From Streptomyces halobius (GTDB lineage Bacteria > Actinomycetota > Actinomycetes > Streptomycetales > Streptomycetaceae), in the NCBI RefSeq assembly GCF_023277745.1, contig NZ_CP086322.1, positions 8,122,001 to 8,186,000 on the forward strand: a DNA stretch of 64,000 bases. Direction: 5' to 3'. A model generated the notes under the pieces. That model was not told where the DNA came from, searched no databases, and saw nothing but the letters and a program-made list of their open reading frames with translations. Of the stretch, positions 17,190 to 26,088 are shown in pieces; position 1 is the first letter of the stretch, and every line of letters starts with the position of its first letter. Made by a program: the position numbers and the translations under genes.

Positions 17190-17963
17190 ATGACCGTCCT
17201 CGTCGGAACCTCCGGCTGGCAGTACAAAGACTGGCGCGAGGTCCTCTACCCCCCGGACCGGCCGCAGCGGCTGTGGCTGGAGGAGTACGCACGGCAGTTC
17301 GCCACCGTCGAGAGCAACGCCGCCTTCTACCGGCTGCCCGAGGAGAAGACCTTCGCCGACTGGCGGGCCAGGACTCCCGACGGGTTTGTGATGGCGGTCA
17401 AGGCGAGCCGCTATCTGACGCACATCAAGCGGCTGCGCACCCCGGAGGAACCGGTCGCGCGGCTGATGTCGCGCGCCGCCGCCCTCGGCCCCCGGCTCGG
17501 GCCCGTCCTGCTCCAGCTGCCGCCCAATCTGCACGCGGACGCCGGGCTGCTGGACGCCTGCCTCGGCTGCTTCCCCGCCGGTACACGGGTGGCCGTCGAG
17601 CCGCGCCACCCGTCGTGGTGGACCGCCGAGGTCCGTAACGTCCTGGAGCGCCGGGGCGCCGCGCTGTGCTGGGCGGACCGGGATTCCCGGCCCGTGACGC
17701 CCCTCTGGCGGACCGCCGACTGGGGGTACCTGCGCCTCCACGGAGGCCGTGCCGAACCCTTTCCGCGCTATGGCCGACAGGCACTCACCGGTTGGGTACG
17801 GCGGATCGCCGACGCCTGGCCGGACCGGGCCGATGTCCATACGTACTTCAACAACGACCTGGGCGGGGCGGCCGTCCTCGATGCCATCGGCTTCGCCCGC
17901 GCCGCCTCGGCCGCCGGCCGTTCGGTGAGCCGTACGCCGTCCGGGCATGGCTCCGCCCACTGA
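17190..17963 (+). CDS. DUF72-family protein (YecE-like)
   Basis: A 257-residue DUF72 protein with a TIM-barrel-like fold and no established activity. Family signatures are VGTSGWQYKDWR at the N-terminus, ATVESNAAFYRLP, FVMAVKASRYLTHIKRL, VAVEPRHPSWW and YFNNDLGGAAV near the end. The ATG at 17190 is chosen because the motif-bearing N-terminus starts there; the earlier in-frame ATG at 17148 adds a poorly conserved leader. The acylphosphatase gene follows 61 bases downstream. Confidence 0.93.
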   Translation: MTVLVGTSGWQYKDWREVLYPPDRPQRLWLEEYARQFATVESNAAFYRLPEEKTFADWRARTPDGFVMAVKASRYLTHIKRLRTPEEPVARLMSRAAALGPRLGPVLLQLPPNLHADAGLLDACLGCFPAGTRVAVEPRHPSWWTAEVRNVLERRGAALCWADRDSRPVTPLWRTADWGYLRLHGGRAEPFPRYGRQALTGWVRRIADAWPDRADVHTYFNNDLGGAAVLDAIGFARAASAAGRSVSRTPSGHGSAH

Positions 17964-18024
17964 CCGCGGGGCCGGGTATGTCTGCGCTCGTACCGCCCCG
18001 GCGAGCGAACGAGGTGAGGCACGG

Positions 18025-18321
18025 ATGATCCGCAGACGCGTCGTGGTCTCCGGAGACGTGCACGGTGTGTTCTTCCGCGACACCTGCCGGCGTACGGCCG
18101 GTGAGCACGGTTTGGCCGGCTGGGTGCGGAATCTTCCGGACGGGACGGTGGAGGCCGTGTTCGAGGGCGAGCCCGAGCCGGTGGCCGACCTGGTGGAGTG
18201 GGCGCACAAGGGCCCGCCCACGGCGATCGTCGATGCCGTGTACGTACGGGAGGAAGCCCCGGAAGGGCTGCGGGGCTTCGAGATCCGGGCGACGCCGGGA
18301 GGGGGATGGGGAAGTGGATGA
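18025..18321 (+). CDS. Acylphosphatase
   Basis: A 98-residue acylphosphatase that hydrolyses carboxyl-phosphate bonds such as acetyl- or acylphosphate. The catalytic arginine is in SGDVHGVFFR and the catalytic asparagine in GWVRNLPDGTVE. The glycine-rich C-terminus (TPGGGWGSG) is slightly extended. ATG at 18025 has GAGGTGAGG upstream. Confidence 0.95.
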   Translation: MIRRRVVVSGDVHGVFFRDTCRRTAGEHGLAGWVRNLPDGTVEAVFEGEPEPVADLVEWAHKGPPTAIVDAVYVREEAPEGLRGFEIRATPGGGWGSG

Positions 18322-18521
18322 GGATGAGGAGGGGATGAGCAGGGGGATGACGGGGGAGTCGGGCGGCATGGGTGGAGTTGGACGGGACGGGGTGACGGCA
18401 CGGGGAGGTTGAGGGCGCCGGGAGGCTGATGAGCCCTGGCGTCTCGGGCAGTCGGGGGCCGGGCTGGCCCGGGGGGTCCGCGACCGGACCCAATTCCGGG
18501 CCGCGGTGGCATCCTGGACCT

Positions 18522-19523
18522 GTGTACGAATCGGCGGTGCGCCTTCGTTTCCCTGCTGAGCCGCGGCACAGGGCGTGGTGGCCGGTGCTGATCGCGGCGG
18601 TGCTGGCGCTCGTACTCGCCGGATGCTTGGGTTCCGGTTCCGAGGGGGAGAACGGCTTCCCGCCCGGAGGCGCGACGGTCTCGCCGTTCACGGGACTGCC
18701 GGCGGAGGCCGGACCGGTGCTCGCCGCCAAGATCGACAATGTCGGCCCGGCGCGGCCGCACACCGGACTCGGCGCGGCGGACATCTGTTACGTCGAGCAG
18801 GTGGAGGGCGGCCAGACCCGGATACTCGCCGTCCTCTCCTCCCAACTGCCTCCGAAGCTGGGGCCGATCCGCAGCGCGCGCGAGTCGGACATCGAGCTGC
18901 TGAGGCAGTTCGGCGAACCCGCGCTCGCCTACTCCGGAGCGCAGTCCGGCCTCAATCCGCTGATCGCGGCCGCGCCGCTGTACGCGCTGCCGCCGGGCAA
19001 GGCCCCCGACGCGTACTTCCGCGACAGCGGCCGGTCCGCGCCGCACAATCTCTATCTGCGTCCCGAACGGCTCCTGGGCCACGCGCCGGAGGCGTCCGAG
19101 GCGGCGGACATCGGGTTCCGGTTCGGGGCGGCGCCGACGGGCGGGCGGCAGGAGACGGAGTACACCGTCCGGTACCCGGACTCCCGGTTCGACTTCCGTT
19201 GGTCGCCCGCCGACAAGAAGTGGCTGGTGGCGATGGACGGCGTGGCGGCGCGTACCACCGACGGCGGGCGGATCACCGTCTCGACCGTCGTCGTCCAGCG
19301 GGTGGCGGTGCGCGACTCCGAGTTCCGCGACCGGTGGGGCAGCGTCTCGCCGTTCACGGAGACGGTGGGCTCCGGCACGGCCCTGGTGCTGCGCGACGGC
19401 AAGGCCTACGACGCGCGCTGGAGCCGGGACGGGGAGCGGGACGGCACGACGTTCACCACGCCGTCCGGGGAACCGCTGAACTTCGCCCCGGGGCAGATCT
19501 GGGTCATGCTCACCGGCCGGTGA
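18522..19523 (+). CDS. DUF3048 lipoprotein (YerB-like)
   Basis: A membrane-anchored lipoprotein of about 333 residues. The N-terminus has a hydrophobic segment (WWPVLIAAVLALVLAGC) ending in a lipobox LAGC. The exported part has DUF3048 hallmarks: SPFTGLPAEAGPVLAAKIDN, GLGAADICYVEQVEGGQTR, LGPIRSARESD and a C-terminal TTFTTPSGEPLNFAPGQIW. Function is unknown; it is thought to be cell-envelope related. The start is ambiguous: GTG 18522, GTG 18537 or the upstream ATG 18429 (18522 used). Confidence 0.85.
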   Translation: MYESAVRLRFPAEPRHRAWWPVLIAAVLALVLAGCLGSGSEGENGFPPGGATVSPFTGLPAEAGPVLAAKIDNVGPARPHTGLGAADICYVEQVEGGQTRILAVLSSQLPPKLGPIRSARESDIELLRQFGEPALAYSGAQSGLNPLIAAAPLYALPPGKAPDAYFRDSGRSAPHNLYLRPERLLGHAPEASEAADIGFRFGAAPTGGRQETEYTVRYPDSRFDFRWSPADKKWLVAMDGVAARTTDGGRITVSTVVVQRVAVRDSEFRDRWGSVSPFTETVGSGTALVLRDGKAYDARWSRDGERDGTTFTTPSGEPLNFAPGQIWVMLTGR

Positions 19524-19731
19524 GGGACGTCGGCCGGCGGCGGTGACACCGGCGAGCGCAGTACGTTGCACGGGTTGCGCATGCGAGTGCCGCATACACG
19601 GTGAGCGATGAGCGTCGTGCCGGCGGTCCGGCCGGTGCAGCGTCCCACACGACGGGGAAACGGCCGCCGAACACTCCGCGATCAGGGGGAATTTGTGTTG
19701 CCGGCGCCCCGGAGCTACCGGCCCACCGGGT

Positions 19732-20760
19732 TCAACCGGCCCGGCGCGTCCTGCCGGGGGCGGTCTTCTTCGCGGCCGCCTTCTTCGCGGCCGCCTTCTT
19801 GGCCGTGGCCTTAGCGCCCGCCTTATCCGCCGATTTTTCCGCCGCCTTTTCCGTGGTCTTCCCGGCCGTCTTCTTCGCCGCACTGGTGGACTTCCTTCCA
19901 CCGGCAACTTTAGGCGTACGCACCGTTTTCTTCGCCCCGCCACCGGTCGTTTTCCTCCCCTCCGCTTCACCGGTTTCGCCGCGCGACCGCTGGGCCGCGC
20001 GGACGCTGTCCTGCAGGGCCGCCATCAGGTCCATCACCTCACCGGCAGGCTGCACCTCACCGGCTTCGAATTCCGGCTCGCGGTCCGCCAGCTTCGCCGC
20101 CACGATCTCTTCGAGCGCCTCACGGTAATGGTCGTGCACATCATCCTCCGACAGTTCACCGAAGGAATCCATCAACGCTTCGGCCGCCGCCACCTCATTG
20201 GAGGCGACCGTCACCTCCCGTTCGGGAAGCACCCCCTCCATCGGCCGGATCTGGTGCGGCCACAGCAGCACATGCATCACGAGGGTGTCCCCGACCGGGC
20301 GGAGCATCGCCAGCGTCTCCCGCCCGTGCAGCGCGACCTTGCCGAGTCCGACGCGCTGGTGCCGCTCCATCGCATCACGCAGCAGGGCGTACGGCTTCGC
20401 CGCGGCCGGGCCGTCAGTGCCCAGGTAGTAGCCCTTGCCGAACTGCAACGGGTCGATGTCGCCACCGGGAACGAACGCGAGAATCGTCAGCGTCTTCGCG
20501 GTCGGCAGCGGTAGCGCCTCAAGATCCTCGTCCGTCAGCGGTACGACGGTGCCCCCGCCGGCCGGGTAGCCCCGGCCGATCTCATCCTGCGCGACCTCGA
20601 CCCCTTCGAGCGAGCAGACGGCCTGATTCCGTACCCGGCCGCCGTCCGCCGTGTGGATCCGCACAAAGCTCACCGACGCGGAGCTGTCCGTCGCGGCATA
20701 GGCGGCCACGGGGATCGTGACCAGACCGAAGCTGATGGAGAACTTCGCCGTGGGGCGCAT
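19732..20760 (-). CDS. ku: Ku protein (non-homologous end joining)
   Basis: A 342-residue bacterial Ku that binds DNA ends as a homodimer and recruits ligase. The core (residues ~1-260) opens with FSISFGLVTIPVAAYAAT and includes KGYYLGTDGPAAAKPYALLRDAM, VALHGRETLAMLRP and HVLLWPHQIRP. The C-terminus (~270-342) is a Lys/Ala-rich tail with KKAAAKKAAAKK, encoded by 15-bp tandem repeats (19765-19800); such tails bind DNA in Streptomyces Ku proteins. The gene is divergent from nothing obvious at its start (an unknown gene follows upstream at 20855). A broken LigD polymerase domain is 0.8 kb away. Confidence 0.97.
   Translation of the reverse strand: MRPTAKFSISFGLVTIPVAAYAATDSSASVSFVRIHTADGGRVRNQAVCSLEGVEVAQDEIGRGYPAGGGTVVPLTDEDLEALPLPTAKTLTILAFVPGGDIDPLQFGKGYYLGTDGPAAAKPYALLRDAMERHQRVGLGKVALHGRETLAMLRPVGDTLVMHVLLWPHQIRPMEGVLPEREVTVASNEVAAAEALMDSFGELSEDDVHDHYREALEEIVAAKLADREPEFEAGEVQPAGEVMDLMAALQDSVRAAQRSRGETGEAEGRKTTGGGAKKTVRTPKVAGGRKSTSAAKKTAGKTTEKAAEKSADKAGAKATAKKAAAKKAAAKKTAPGRTRRAG
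19765..19805 (-). repeat. 15-bp tandem repeat encoding the Ku AAAKK tail
   Basis: CTTCTTCGCGGCCGC is repeated exactly at 19765-19779 and 19780-19794, with a third partial copy from 19795. It encodes the Lys-Lys-Ala-Ala-Ala repeats of the Ku C-terminal tail, a place where slippage can change tail length. Confidence 0.85.
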
Positions 20761-20854
20761 GAGGGGCCGCCTTCATCGTGCGAACCGGCGTAGGCGAATG
20801 ACGAAAACCATGCTAAATGGGCCGCCCGAATTCCGCGATCGGACCGCCCGGCCG

Positions 20855-21370
20855 CTACTCCTGGCCCGCGACCACGTCATACACCTCGAAGAGCTGGTCG
20901 AAATCGCCTTCCACCCCGGTCACATCCTCGATCACGGACCACAGAAAACTCTCGTCCGGCCCCCAGCTGGGCAGCGCGATCCGCGCCTCTACGGATAACG
21001 GCGCTCCGTGAGCGGCCACCGTTTCCCGGCCGCTGAAAGCGACGTGCCGGATCAGTTCACCGTCGTCATAAAGCGAGAAGGCGACTTCGGAGAAAGTGAC
21101 GGCAAGCGCCTGGGTTTCCTTCAGCGGCCCCGGCCCGTCCGTCGCGATCAGATGTTCCAGACGCGGCACGAAGCGGCATTCCGGATCCCACAACTGGGCC
21201 CAGCCGCCTCTCTCCGTGCAATAGAGCCGGTCCCCGGAATCGCACCCCCAGGCCCCGTCGCCATTCGCCCGCTCGGACGAGGGTTCGTAGCCAAACGTGT
21301 CCGGGAGATAACCCACGACATCGTCGATCGAGCGGTTCCGTACGAAGAGAGCCGAGGTGTGCCATCCCAT
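20855..21370 (-). CDS. Hypothetical protein, 171 residues
   Basis: Not recognised. It begins MGWHTSALFVRNRSIDDVVGYL and is acidic, soluble and cytoplasmic in character, with mixed beta and helical segments and no membrane helix. Third-position G/C bias supports coding. It lies between ku and the broken LigD fragment and starts near the start of the latter's frame, with GGGGGGA-like sequence upstream. Its position suggests an inserted or accessory gene in the repair pocket, but that is only context. Confidence 0.75.
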   Translation of the reverse strand: MGWHTSALFVRNRSIDDVVGYLPDTFGYEPSSERANGDGAWGCDSGDRLYCTERGGWAQLWDPECRFVPRLEHLIATDGPGPLKETQALAVTFSEVAFSLYDDGELIRHVAFSGRETVAAHGAPLSVEARIALPSWGPDESFLWSVIEDVTGVEGDFDQLFEVYDVVAGQE

Positions 21371-21551
21371 GGGGGGAGAGGATCGCGTGCCGTCGATGTG
21401 TTGTCAATTGCCCTGGTCATACGGGGAGTTACAAGAGTGCTCGGAGGTTTGGACGGCGACACGGGAGCGTGCGGCGGGGCGCCAGCCGTACGCAGGAGCC
21501 TGCAGGCACGCCGAACGGGTACCCGCGCCGACCAGCCGCGTTCATGGTGCC

Positions 21552-21910
21552 GCAGCTCCGGGGCCGGCCCCTGATGCCGGAACGGCTCCCGTACGGGAAG
21601 CGGCCTTGCGGCTCCGGGAACTGCTCGACGAGCTCCGGCTCCCGGCCGTCCTGATGACCACGGTGTCGAGGGGCCTGCACGTCCTCGTCCCGCTCGACGG
21701 CGAGAGCGATTTCGACGCCTGCCGGAGCTTCGCCCAGCAGGTGACGGAGGTGCTCGCGGAGCGGCACCCGGACCGCTTCACCACCGCCGTACGCAAGGAG
21801 GCACGCGGCGACCGGCTGTACCCCGACGTGCAGCGCACCGCATACGCCCGGACGGCCGTCGCCCCGTGCGTCCTGCGGGTCCCACTGCGCCGCAAGGAGC
21901 AGCATCCGTT
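21552..21910 (+). pseudogene. Remnant of a LigD-type polymerase (primase) domain
   Basis: Translation gives REAALRLRELLDELRLP, SRGLHVLVPLDGESDFD, LAERHPDRFTTAVRKEAR and RTAYARTAVAPCVLRVP, unmistakably the C-terminal half of the LigD polymerase domain. The N-terminal half, including the catalytic Asp pair expected before this block (LDLDP type), is absent; the upstream sequence is degenerate. The end diverges after RVPLRR instead of continuing to the usual ARPGAPVATPL segment. No start codon or ribosome-binding site fits. The frame stays open into the next gene but is not expected to make a working enzyme. Confidence 0.75.
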
Positions 21911-22019
21911 GCGGTGTCCCCGGGCCGGGGACGACTGTGTGACGGAAGGGACCGCGTACGACGGACGGAGGAGCCATGGTGATCGGAACTGCATCCATCG
22001 CGGCGCACCGGGGCGCGCG

Positions 22020-22676
22020 ATGAGTCCGCGGGCCGGGCAAGGGGCCATCGTCCGGACCCTGCTGGACCGGCACGGCGAGACCTATGCCGCGCAGGCCGGC
22101 ATCCGGGTACGGAACACCCCGCAGCCGCTGTACCAGGTACTGGTGCTGGCCGACCTGCTCAGCACCCGTATCCGCGCCTCGGTGGCGGTCGCGGCGGCGC
22201 GCGCCCTCTTCGACGCGGGGATGGACACCCCGCGCCGGATGGCGGACGCGACCTGGCAGCAGCGCGTCGACGCCCTCGGCGAGGGTGGTTACCGCCGCTA
22301 CGACGAGAGCACCGCCACCCGGCTCGGCGAGGGCGCCGTACTCCTGCTGGACAAGTACGGCGGCGATCTGCGACGGCTGCGGGACGCGGCCGACGGCGAC
22401 GCCGCCGCGCTGCGCCGGTCGCTGCAGGAGTTGCCCGGGGTCGGTCCCACGGGCTCCGCCATCTTTCTGCGCGAGGTGCAGGGAGTGTGGCCGGAGTACG
22501 CGCCGTATCTCGACGCCAAGGCCGTACAGGGAGCGGAGCGGCTGGGCCTGCCGGGCGACAGCGGCAAGCTGGCCCGTCTGGTCGGCCAGGACGAGACGGC
22601 CGCTTTCGCATCGGCCCTCGTACGCGCCGCACTCGACCGCTCCGTCGTCGACGAGGTACGGCAAGCCGCAGCGTGA
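22020..22676 (+). CDS. HhH-GPD (endonuclease III-like) base-excision protein
   Basis: A 218-residue protein of the HhH-GPD superfamily. The helix-hairpin-helix is QELPGVGPTGSAIFLREV and the conserved aspartate follows in APYLDAKAVQGAERLG. The catalytic lysine usual in endonuclease III (GVGxKTA) is replaced, and there are no cysteines, so the 4Fe-4S loop is absent. It may be a monofunctional glycosylase or a non-catalytic relative. ATG 22020 overlaps nothing; the frame upstream belongs to the LigD remnant region. Confidence 0.85.
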   Translation: MSPRAGQGAIVRTLLDRHGETYAAQAGIRVRNTPQPLYQVLVLADLLSTRIRASVAVAAARALFDAGMDTPRRMADATWQQRVDALGEGGYRRYDESTATRLGEGAVLLLDKYGGDLRRLRDAADGDAAALRRSLQELPGVGPTGSAIFLREVQGVWPEYAPYLDAKAVQGAERLGLPGDSGKLARLVGQDETAAFASALVRAALDRSVVDEVRQAAA

Positions 22677-22707
22677 CACGCCGGCCAGCCCACGACTCAC
22701 CCGTCAT

Positions 22708-22945
22708 TCTTCCCACCCCCGCCGAACAGCCCCGCGCAGCGGCAACAGCCCACCGCGTGGGGGTATACCTCCCACGCCGTTCAGGCAGTGGGGGAGCAAC
22801 GGCGGGACAGCCCGAACAGCGACGCCCGCCGCAGGCGCACCTCACGTCGGGTCAGCCGGAGACGCGCCCAAGGCGCAGCGGACGCACGCAAAAGCGAGAC
22901 ACCCCACGGCGGGACAGCCGGAAATGGCGAGCAACCAAGCGGGAC
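22708..22945. repeat. Composite repeat element, half copy C
   Basis: Shares GCCGAACAGCCCCGCGCAGC, GGCAACAGCC, CAACGGCGGGACAGCC and CCGCCGCAGGCGCA with the right arms of elements A and B, but has no left arm or core. The mini-element at 22758-22796 interrupts it between ACCGC and CAACGGCGG. It ends at the phosphoketolase 3' end and fills the convergent intergenic gap. Confidence 0.7.
22758..22796 (+). repeat. Mini-element, copy 1 (39 bp)
   Basis: TGGGGGTATACCTCCCACG then CCGTTCAGGCAGTGGGGGAG. It matches the copies at 35315-35351 and 58308-58344 (reverse). Internal CTCCCA and TGGGGGAG can pair as a hairpin. It sits inside repeat element C. Confidence 0.75.
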
Positions 22946-25330
22946 CTACGCCCAACCCCACTCCGCCACCTCGGGCAAATCCGTCCCATGCTCCCGAACC
23001 CACTCCTGATGCCGCGCCCGCACATCCGCCATCGCCTGGCGCAGGGCGACCGCGCGGACCGCGAGGCCGGGTACCCGGTCCACGACATCCGTCACCAGCC
23101 GGAACCGGTCGAGATCGTTGCGGACGACCATGTCGAAGGGCGTGGTGGTGGTGCCTTCGTCCTTGTAGCCGCGGACGTGCAGGTTCGGGTGGCCCGCGCG
23201 GCGGTAGCTGAGGCGGTGGATCAGCCAGGGGTAACCGTGGTAGGCGAAGATGACCGGCTTGTCGCGGGTGAACAGGGCGTCGTACTCGAAGTCCGGCATG
23301 CCGTGCGGGTGTTCACCGGGCGGCAGCAGCCGGGCCAGGTCCACGACGTTGACGACCCGTACCGCCAGTTCCGGCAGATGCCGCCGCAGCAGATCTGCGG
23401 CGGCCAGCGTCTCCAGCGTGGGGACGTCGCCGGCGCAGGCCAGGACGACATCCGGGTCGCGGCTGCTGACCTCGGTGCCCGCCCAGCTCCAGACGCCCGC
23501 GCCGCGTGCACAGTGGGCGCGGGCGTCGTCGAGCGAGAGCCAGTCGAAGCACGGCTGCTTGCCCGCCACGATCACATTGACGTGGTCGCGGCTGCGCAGC
23601 GCCTGACCGGCCACCGCGAGCAGCGTGTTGGCGTCCGGCGGCAGATAGACCCGGACGACTTCGGGGCTCTTGTTGAGGACGTGGTCGATGAAGCCGGGGT
23701 CCTGATGGGAGAAGCCGTTGTGGTCCTGCCGCCAGACGTGTGACGTGAGGAGATAGTTGAGGGAGGCGAGGGAGCGGCGCCAGGGCAGTCGGCGGGTGGT
23801 GCGCAGCCATTTGATGTGCTGGCCGGCCATGGAGTCGACGATGTGCGCGAAGGCCTCGTAGGAGGAGAACACCCCGTGCCGCCCGGTGAGGAGGTAGCCC
23901 TCCAGCCACCCCTGGCACAGATGCTCGGAGAGCACTTCCATGACCCGGCCGTGCCGCGCCAGATGCTCGTCGCCGGCGGTCGTCTCGGCCTGCCAGGCCC
24001 GGCCGGTCGCTTCGTAGAGGGCGTCCAGGCGGTTGGAGTCGGTTTCGTCCGGGCCGAAGACCCGGAAGTCGCGGCGCTCCGCGGTGGCCTCCATGACGGA
24101 CTCCAGAAAACCGCCGAGCACCCGGGTGGGCTCGTGCGGACCGCCGCCCGGTTTGTCGATGTGCACCGCGTGCGGCTCCAGGGGCGGGACGGGCAGGTCC
24201 CGCAGCAGCAGACCGCCGTTGGCGTGCGGTGAGGCGCCCAGCCGTCGCGTCCCCTTCGGGATGCAGGCGAGGACCTCGGGGCGGGGCCTGCCCGCGTCGT
24301 CGAACAGCTCGTCCGGCCGGTACGAGCGGAGCCAGTCCTCCAGCTGGTGGAGGTGGTCGCGGTCCTCGCGGACGGCGGACAGCGGCACCTGATGGGCGCG
24401 CCAGGTCCCCTCGACGGTCTGCCCGTCCACGTCGTGCGGACCGGTCCAGCCCTTGGGGGTGCGCAGCACGATCACGGGCCAGCGCGGCCGGTCCGCCTCG
24501 CCCTCGGCGCGGGCCCGGCGCTGGATGTCGGCGATCCGGTCCAGCGACCGGTCCATGGCGGCGGCCAGCGCCTGGTGCACGGTCTCCGGGTCGTCGCCGC
24601 CGACGTGGATCGGGTTGTGGCCGTAGCCGCGCAGCAGGGCGTCCAGCTCGTCCTGGGGAATCCGGGCGAGCACCGTCGGGTTGGCGATCTTGTAGCCGTT
24701 GAGATGCAGGATCGGCAGCACGGCACCGTCGTACACGGGGTCGAGGAACTTGGTGGAGTGCCAGGACGCGGCGAGTGGCCCGGTCTCCGCCTCGCCGTCG
24801 CCGACGACACAGGCGACGAGCAGCCCCGGGTTGTCGAACGCCGCGCCGTAGGCGTGCGCGAGGGAGTAGCCCAGCTCGCCGCCCTCGTGGATGGAGCCCG
24901 GAACCTCCGGCGCGATATGGCTGGGCACCCCGCCGGGGAACGAGAACTGCCGGAACAGTTTCGCCATGCCCGCATGGTCCCGGCCCACCTCCGGGCGGAT
25001 GTCGCTGTACGTCCCTTCCAGCCAGGTGTTGGCCAGCACGGCGGGACCGCCGTGGCCCGGGCCCCACACGCACAGCGCGTCCAGGTCACGGGCCTTGATG
25101 ACGCGGTTGAGGTGCGTATACACCAGGTTCAGACCGGGCGTGGTGCCCCAGTGGCCCAGCAGCCGCGGCTTGATGTGCTCGGGCCGCAGCGGCTCGGTGA
25201 GCAGCGGGTTGGCCATCAGATAGATCTGCCCGACGGAGAGGTAGTTGGCGGCCCGCCAGTGCGCGTCCAGCGTCCGGAGCTCCGTGGCGTCGAGGTGGCC
25301 CGGCACGGCCGGTGTGTCCGCGTCGCGCAT
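22946..25330 (-). CDS. xfp: Phosphoketolase (xylulose-5-phosphate/fructose-6-phosphate)
   Basis: A 794-residue thiamine-diphosphate enzyme that cleaves xylulose 5-phosphate (and possibly fructose 6-phosphate) to acetyl phosphate plus a triose or tetrose phosphate. Characteristic blocks: [15 protein letters not shown] at the N-terminus, [11 protein letters not shown], the ThDP/Mg site [11 protein letters not shown], and C-terminal [16 protein letters not shown] 25330 has GGAGG five bases upstream; GTG 25336 is the only other near start. Length agrees with the family (~790-800). The acylphosphatase at 18025 acts on similar products but is not linked. Confidence 0.97.
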   Translation of the reverse strand: MRDADTPAVPGHLDATELRTLDAHWRAANYLSVGQIYLMANPLLTEPLRPEHIKPRLLGHWGTTPGLNLVYTHLNRVIKARDLDALCVWGPGHGGPAVLANTWLEGTYSDIRPEVGRDHAGMAKLFRQFSFPGGVPSHIAPEVPGSIHEGGELGYSLAHAYGAAFDNPGLLVACVVGDGEAETGPLAASWHSTKFLDPVYDGAVLPILHLNGYKIANPTVLARIPQDELDALLRGYGHNPIHVGGDDPETVHQALAAAMDRSLDRIADIQRRARAEGEADRPRWPVIVLRTPKGWTGPHDVDGQTVEGTWRAHQVPLSAVREDRDHLHQLEDWLRSYRPDELFDDAGRPRPEVLACIPKGTRRLGASPHANGGLLLRDLPVPPLEPHAVHIDKPGGGPHEPTRVLGGFLESVMEATAERRDFRVFGPDETDSNRLDALYEATGRAWQAETTAGDEHLARHGRVMEVLSEHLCQGWLEGYLLTGRHGVFSSYEAFAHIVDSMAGQHIKWLRTTRRLPWRRSLASLNYLLTSHVWRQDHNGFSHQDPGFIDHVLNKSPEVVRVYLPPDANTLLAVAGQALRSRDHVNVIVAGKQPCFDWLSLDDARAHCARGAGVWSWAGTEVSSRDPDVVLACAGDVPTLETLAAADLLRRHLPELAVRVVNVVDLARLLPPGEHPHGMPDFEYDALFTRDKPVIFAYHGYPWLIHRLSYRRAGHPNLHVRGYKDEGTTTTPFDMVVRNDLDRFRLVTDVVDRVPGLAVRAVALRQAMADVRARHQEWVREHGTDLPEVAEWGWA

Positions 25331-25385
25331 GCGCACCTCCTCAGCAGCTTCGACCCGGGCCCGGTCCGGCGGCGCGGCACCGGAT

Positions 25386-25628
25386 TCAGGCTCCCCCGGA
25401 TCTCTCGGCGGGGGGCCAGGGGGCCACCTGAGCCGTCTCGAGATAGCTTTCCGCCGCGATCACCGCCTCGCGGACGGTGCGGCGTCCCATCAGCACGCAC
25501 AGGGTGTACGCGTCGTCCTCCAGCCCGCGGCGCCGGGCCGGGTCATGGGGCTGGGCGCGGACCAGGTGTTCCCACACCCGGTACCGCCGGAGTATGGCAG
25601 CGAGCTCATTCTTGTCCGGTAGCAGCAT
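25386..25628 (-). CDS. Small DUF5133-type protein
   Basis: An 80-residue protein starting [16 protein letters not shown], with [18 protein letters not shown] helices ([16 protein letters not shown]), matching the small Streptomyces family DUF5133. Function unknown; members are often near stress or regulatory genes. It lies upstream of the phosphoketolase on the same strand and may be co-transcribed with it. Confidence 0.75.
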   Translation of the reverse strand: MLLPDKNELAAILRRYRVWEHLVRAQPHDPARRRGLEDDAYTLCVLMGRRTVREAVIAAESYLETAQVAPWPPAERSGGA

Positions 25629-25804
25629 CCGTCATCTCCCGACGTCAGCCCGGGTGACCGGGGAGCTACGACGGCGCGTGGCAGACGCGCCCGTACCGCG
25701 TGGCTCCCACCTTGCGACGGTCACACGGTGTCCGCAACCGGACACGGACGGCCTACGTCGCGGACGGCTCCCCGGGGCCGTGCGCCGCCCGCGCCCCGCC
25801 CGGG

Positions 25805-25987
25805 TCAGTCGGGCGGCTCCGGGGCGGGATGCTCGCCCGGTTCGGAGCCGGGCGGTTCCTCCGGGGACGGCTCGGGCTCCTCCGGTTCCGGCTCCCGTTC
25901 CGGTTCGGTCGGACGGGGGTCGTGCGGTACGGGCTCCGGCTTGCTCGGTACGGGCCCCGGTCCGTTGGGCTTCGGTCTGCCGGCCAC
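25805..25987 (-). CDS. Small Pro/Glu-rich protein
   Basis: A 60-residue low-complexity protein (PSKPEPVPHDPRP, EREPEPEEPEPSPEEPP), very acidic and proline-rich, hence disordered. The GTG start at 25987 has GGAGGGA upstream. No family is recognised. Its base composition is biased by the repeats, so coding support is modest; small proteins of this kind are common in Streptomyces. Confidence 0.5.
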   Translation of the reverse strand: MAGRPKPNGPGPVPSKPEPVPHDPRPTEPEREPEPEEPEPSPEEPPGSEPGEHPAPEPPD

Positions 25988-26088
25988 AGGATGTCCCTCC
26001 TCTCGTCCTCCTCCGGGCTAACCGATCGCCTCGCGCGGTAAACGCCGCTGTTCCGGTCACCTGGTCCCGTCAGCCGCCCTGATCCGTG

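Noticed and set aside
16965..19970. 1001-codon minus-strand frame across DUF72, acylphosphatase and DUF3048 genes
   Set aside because: Antisense to three recognisable genes, composition typical of a shadow frame, no motif.
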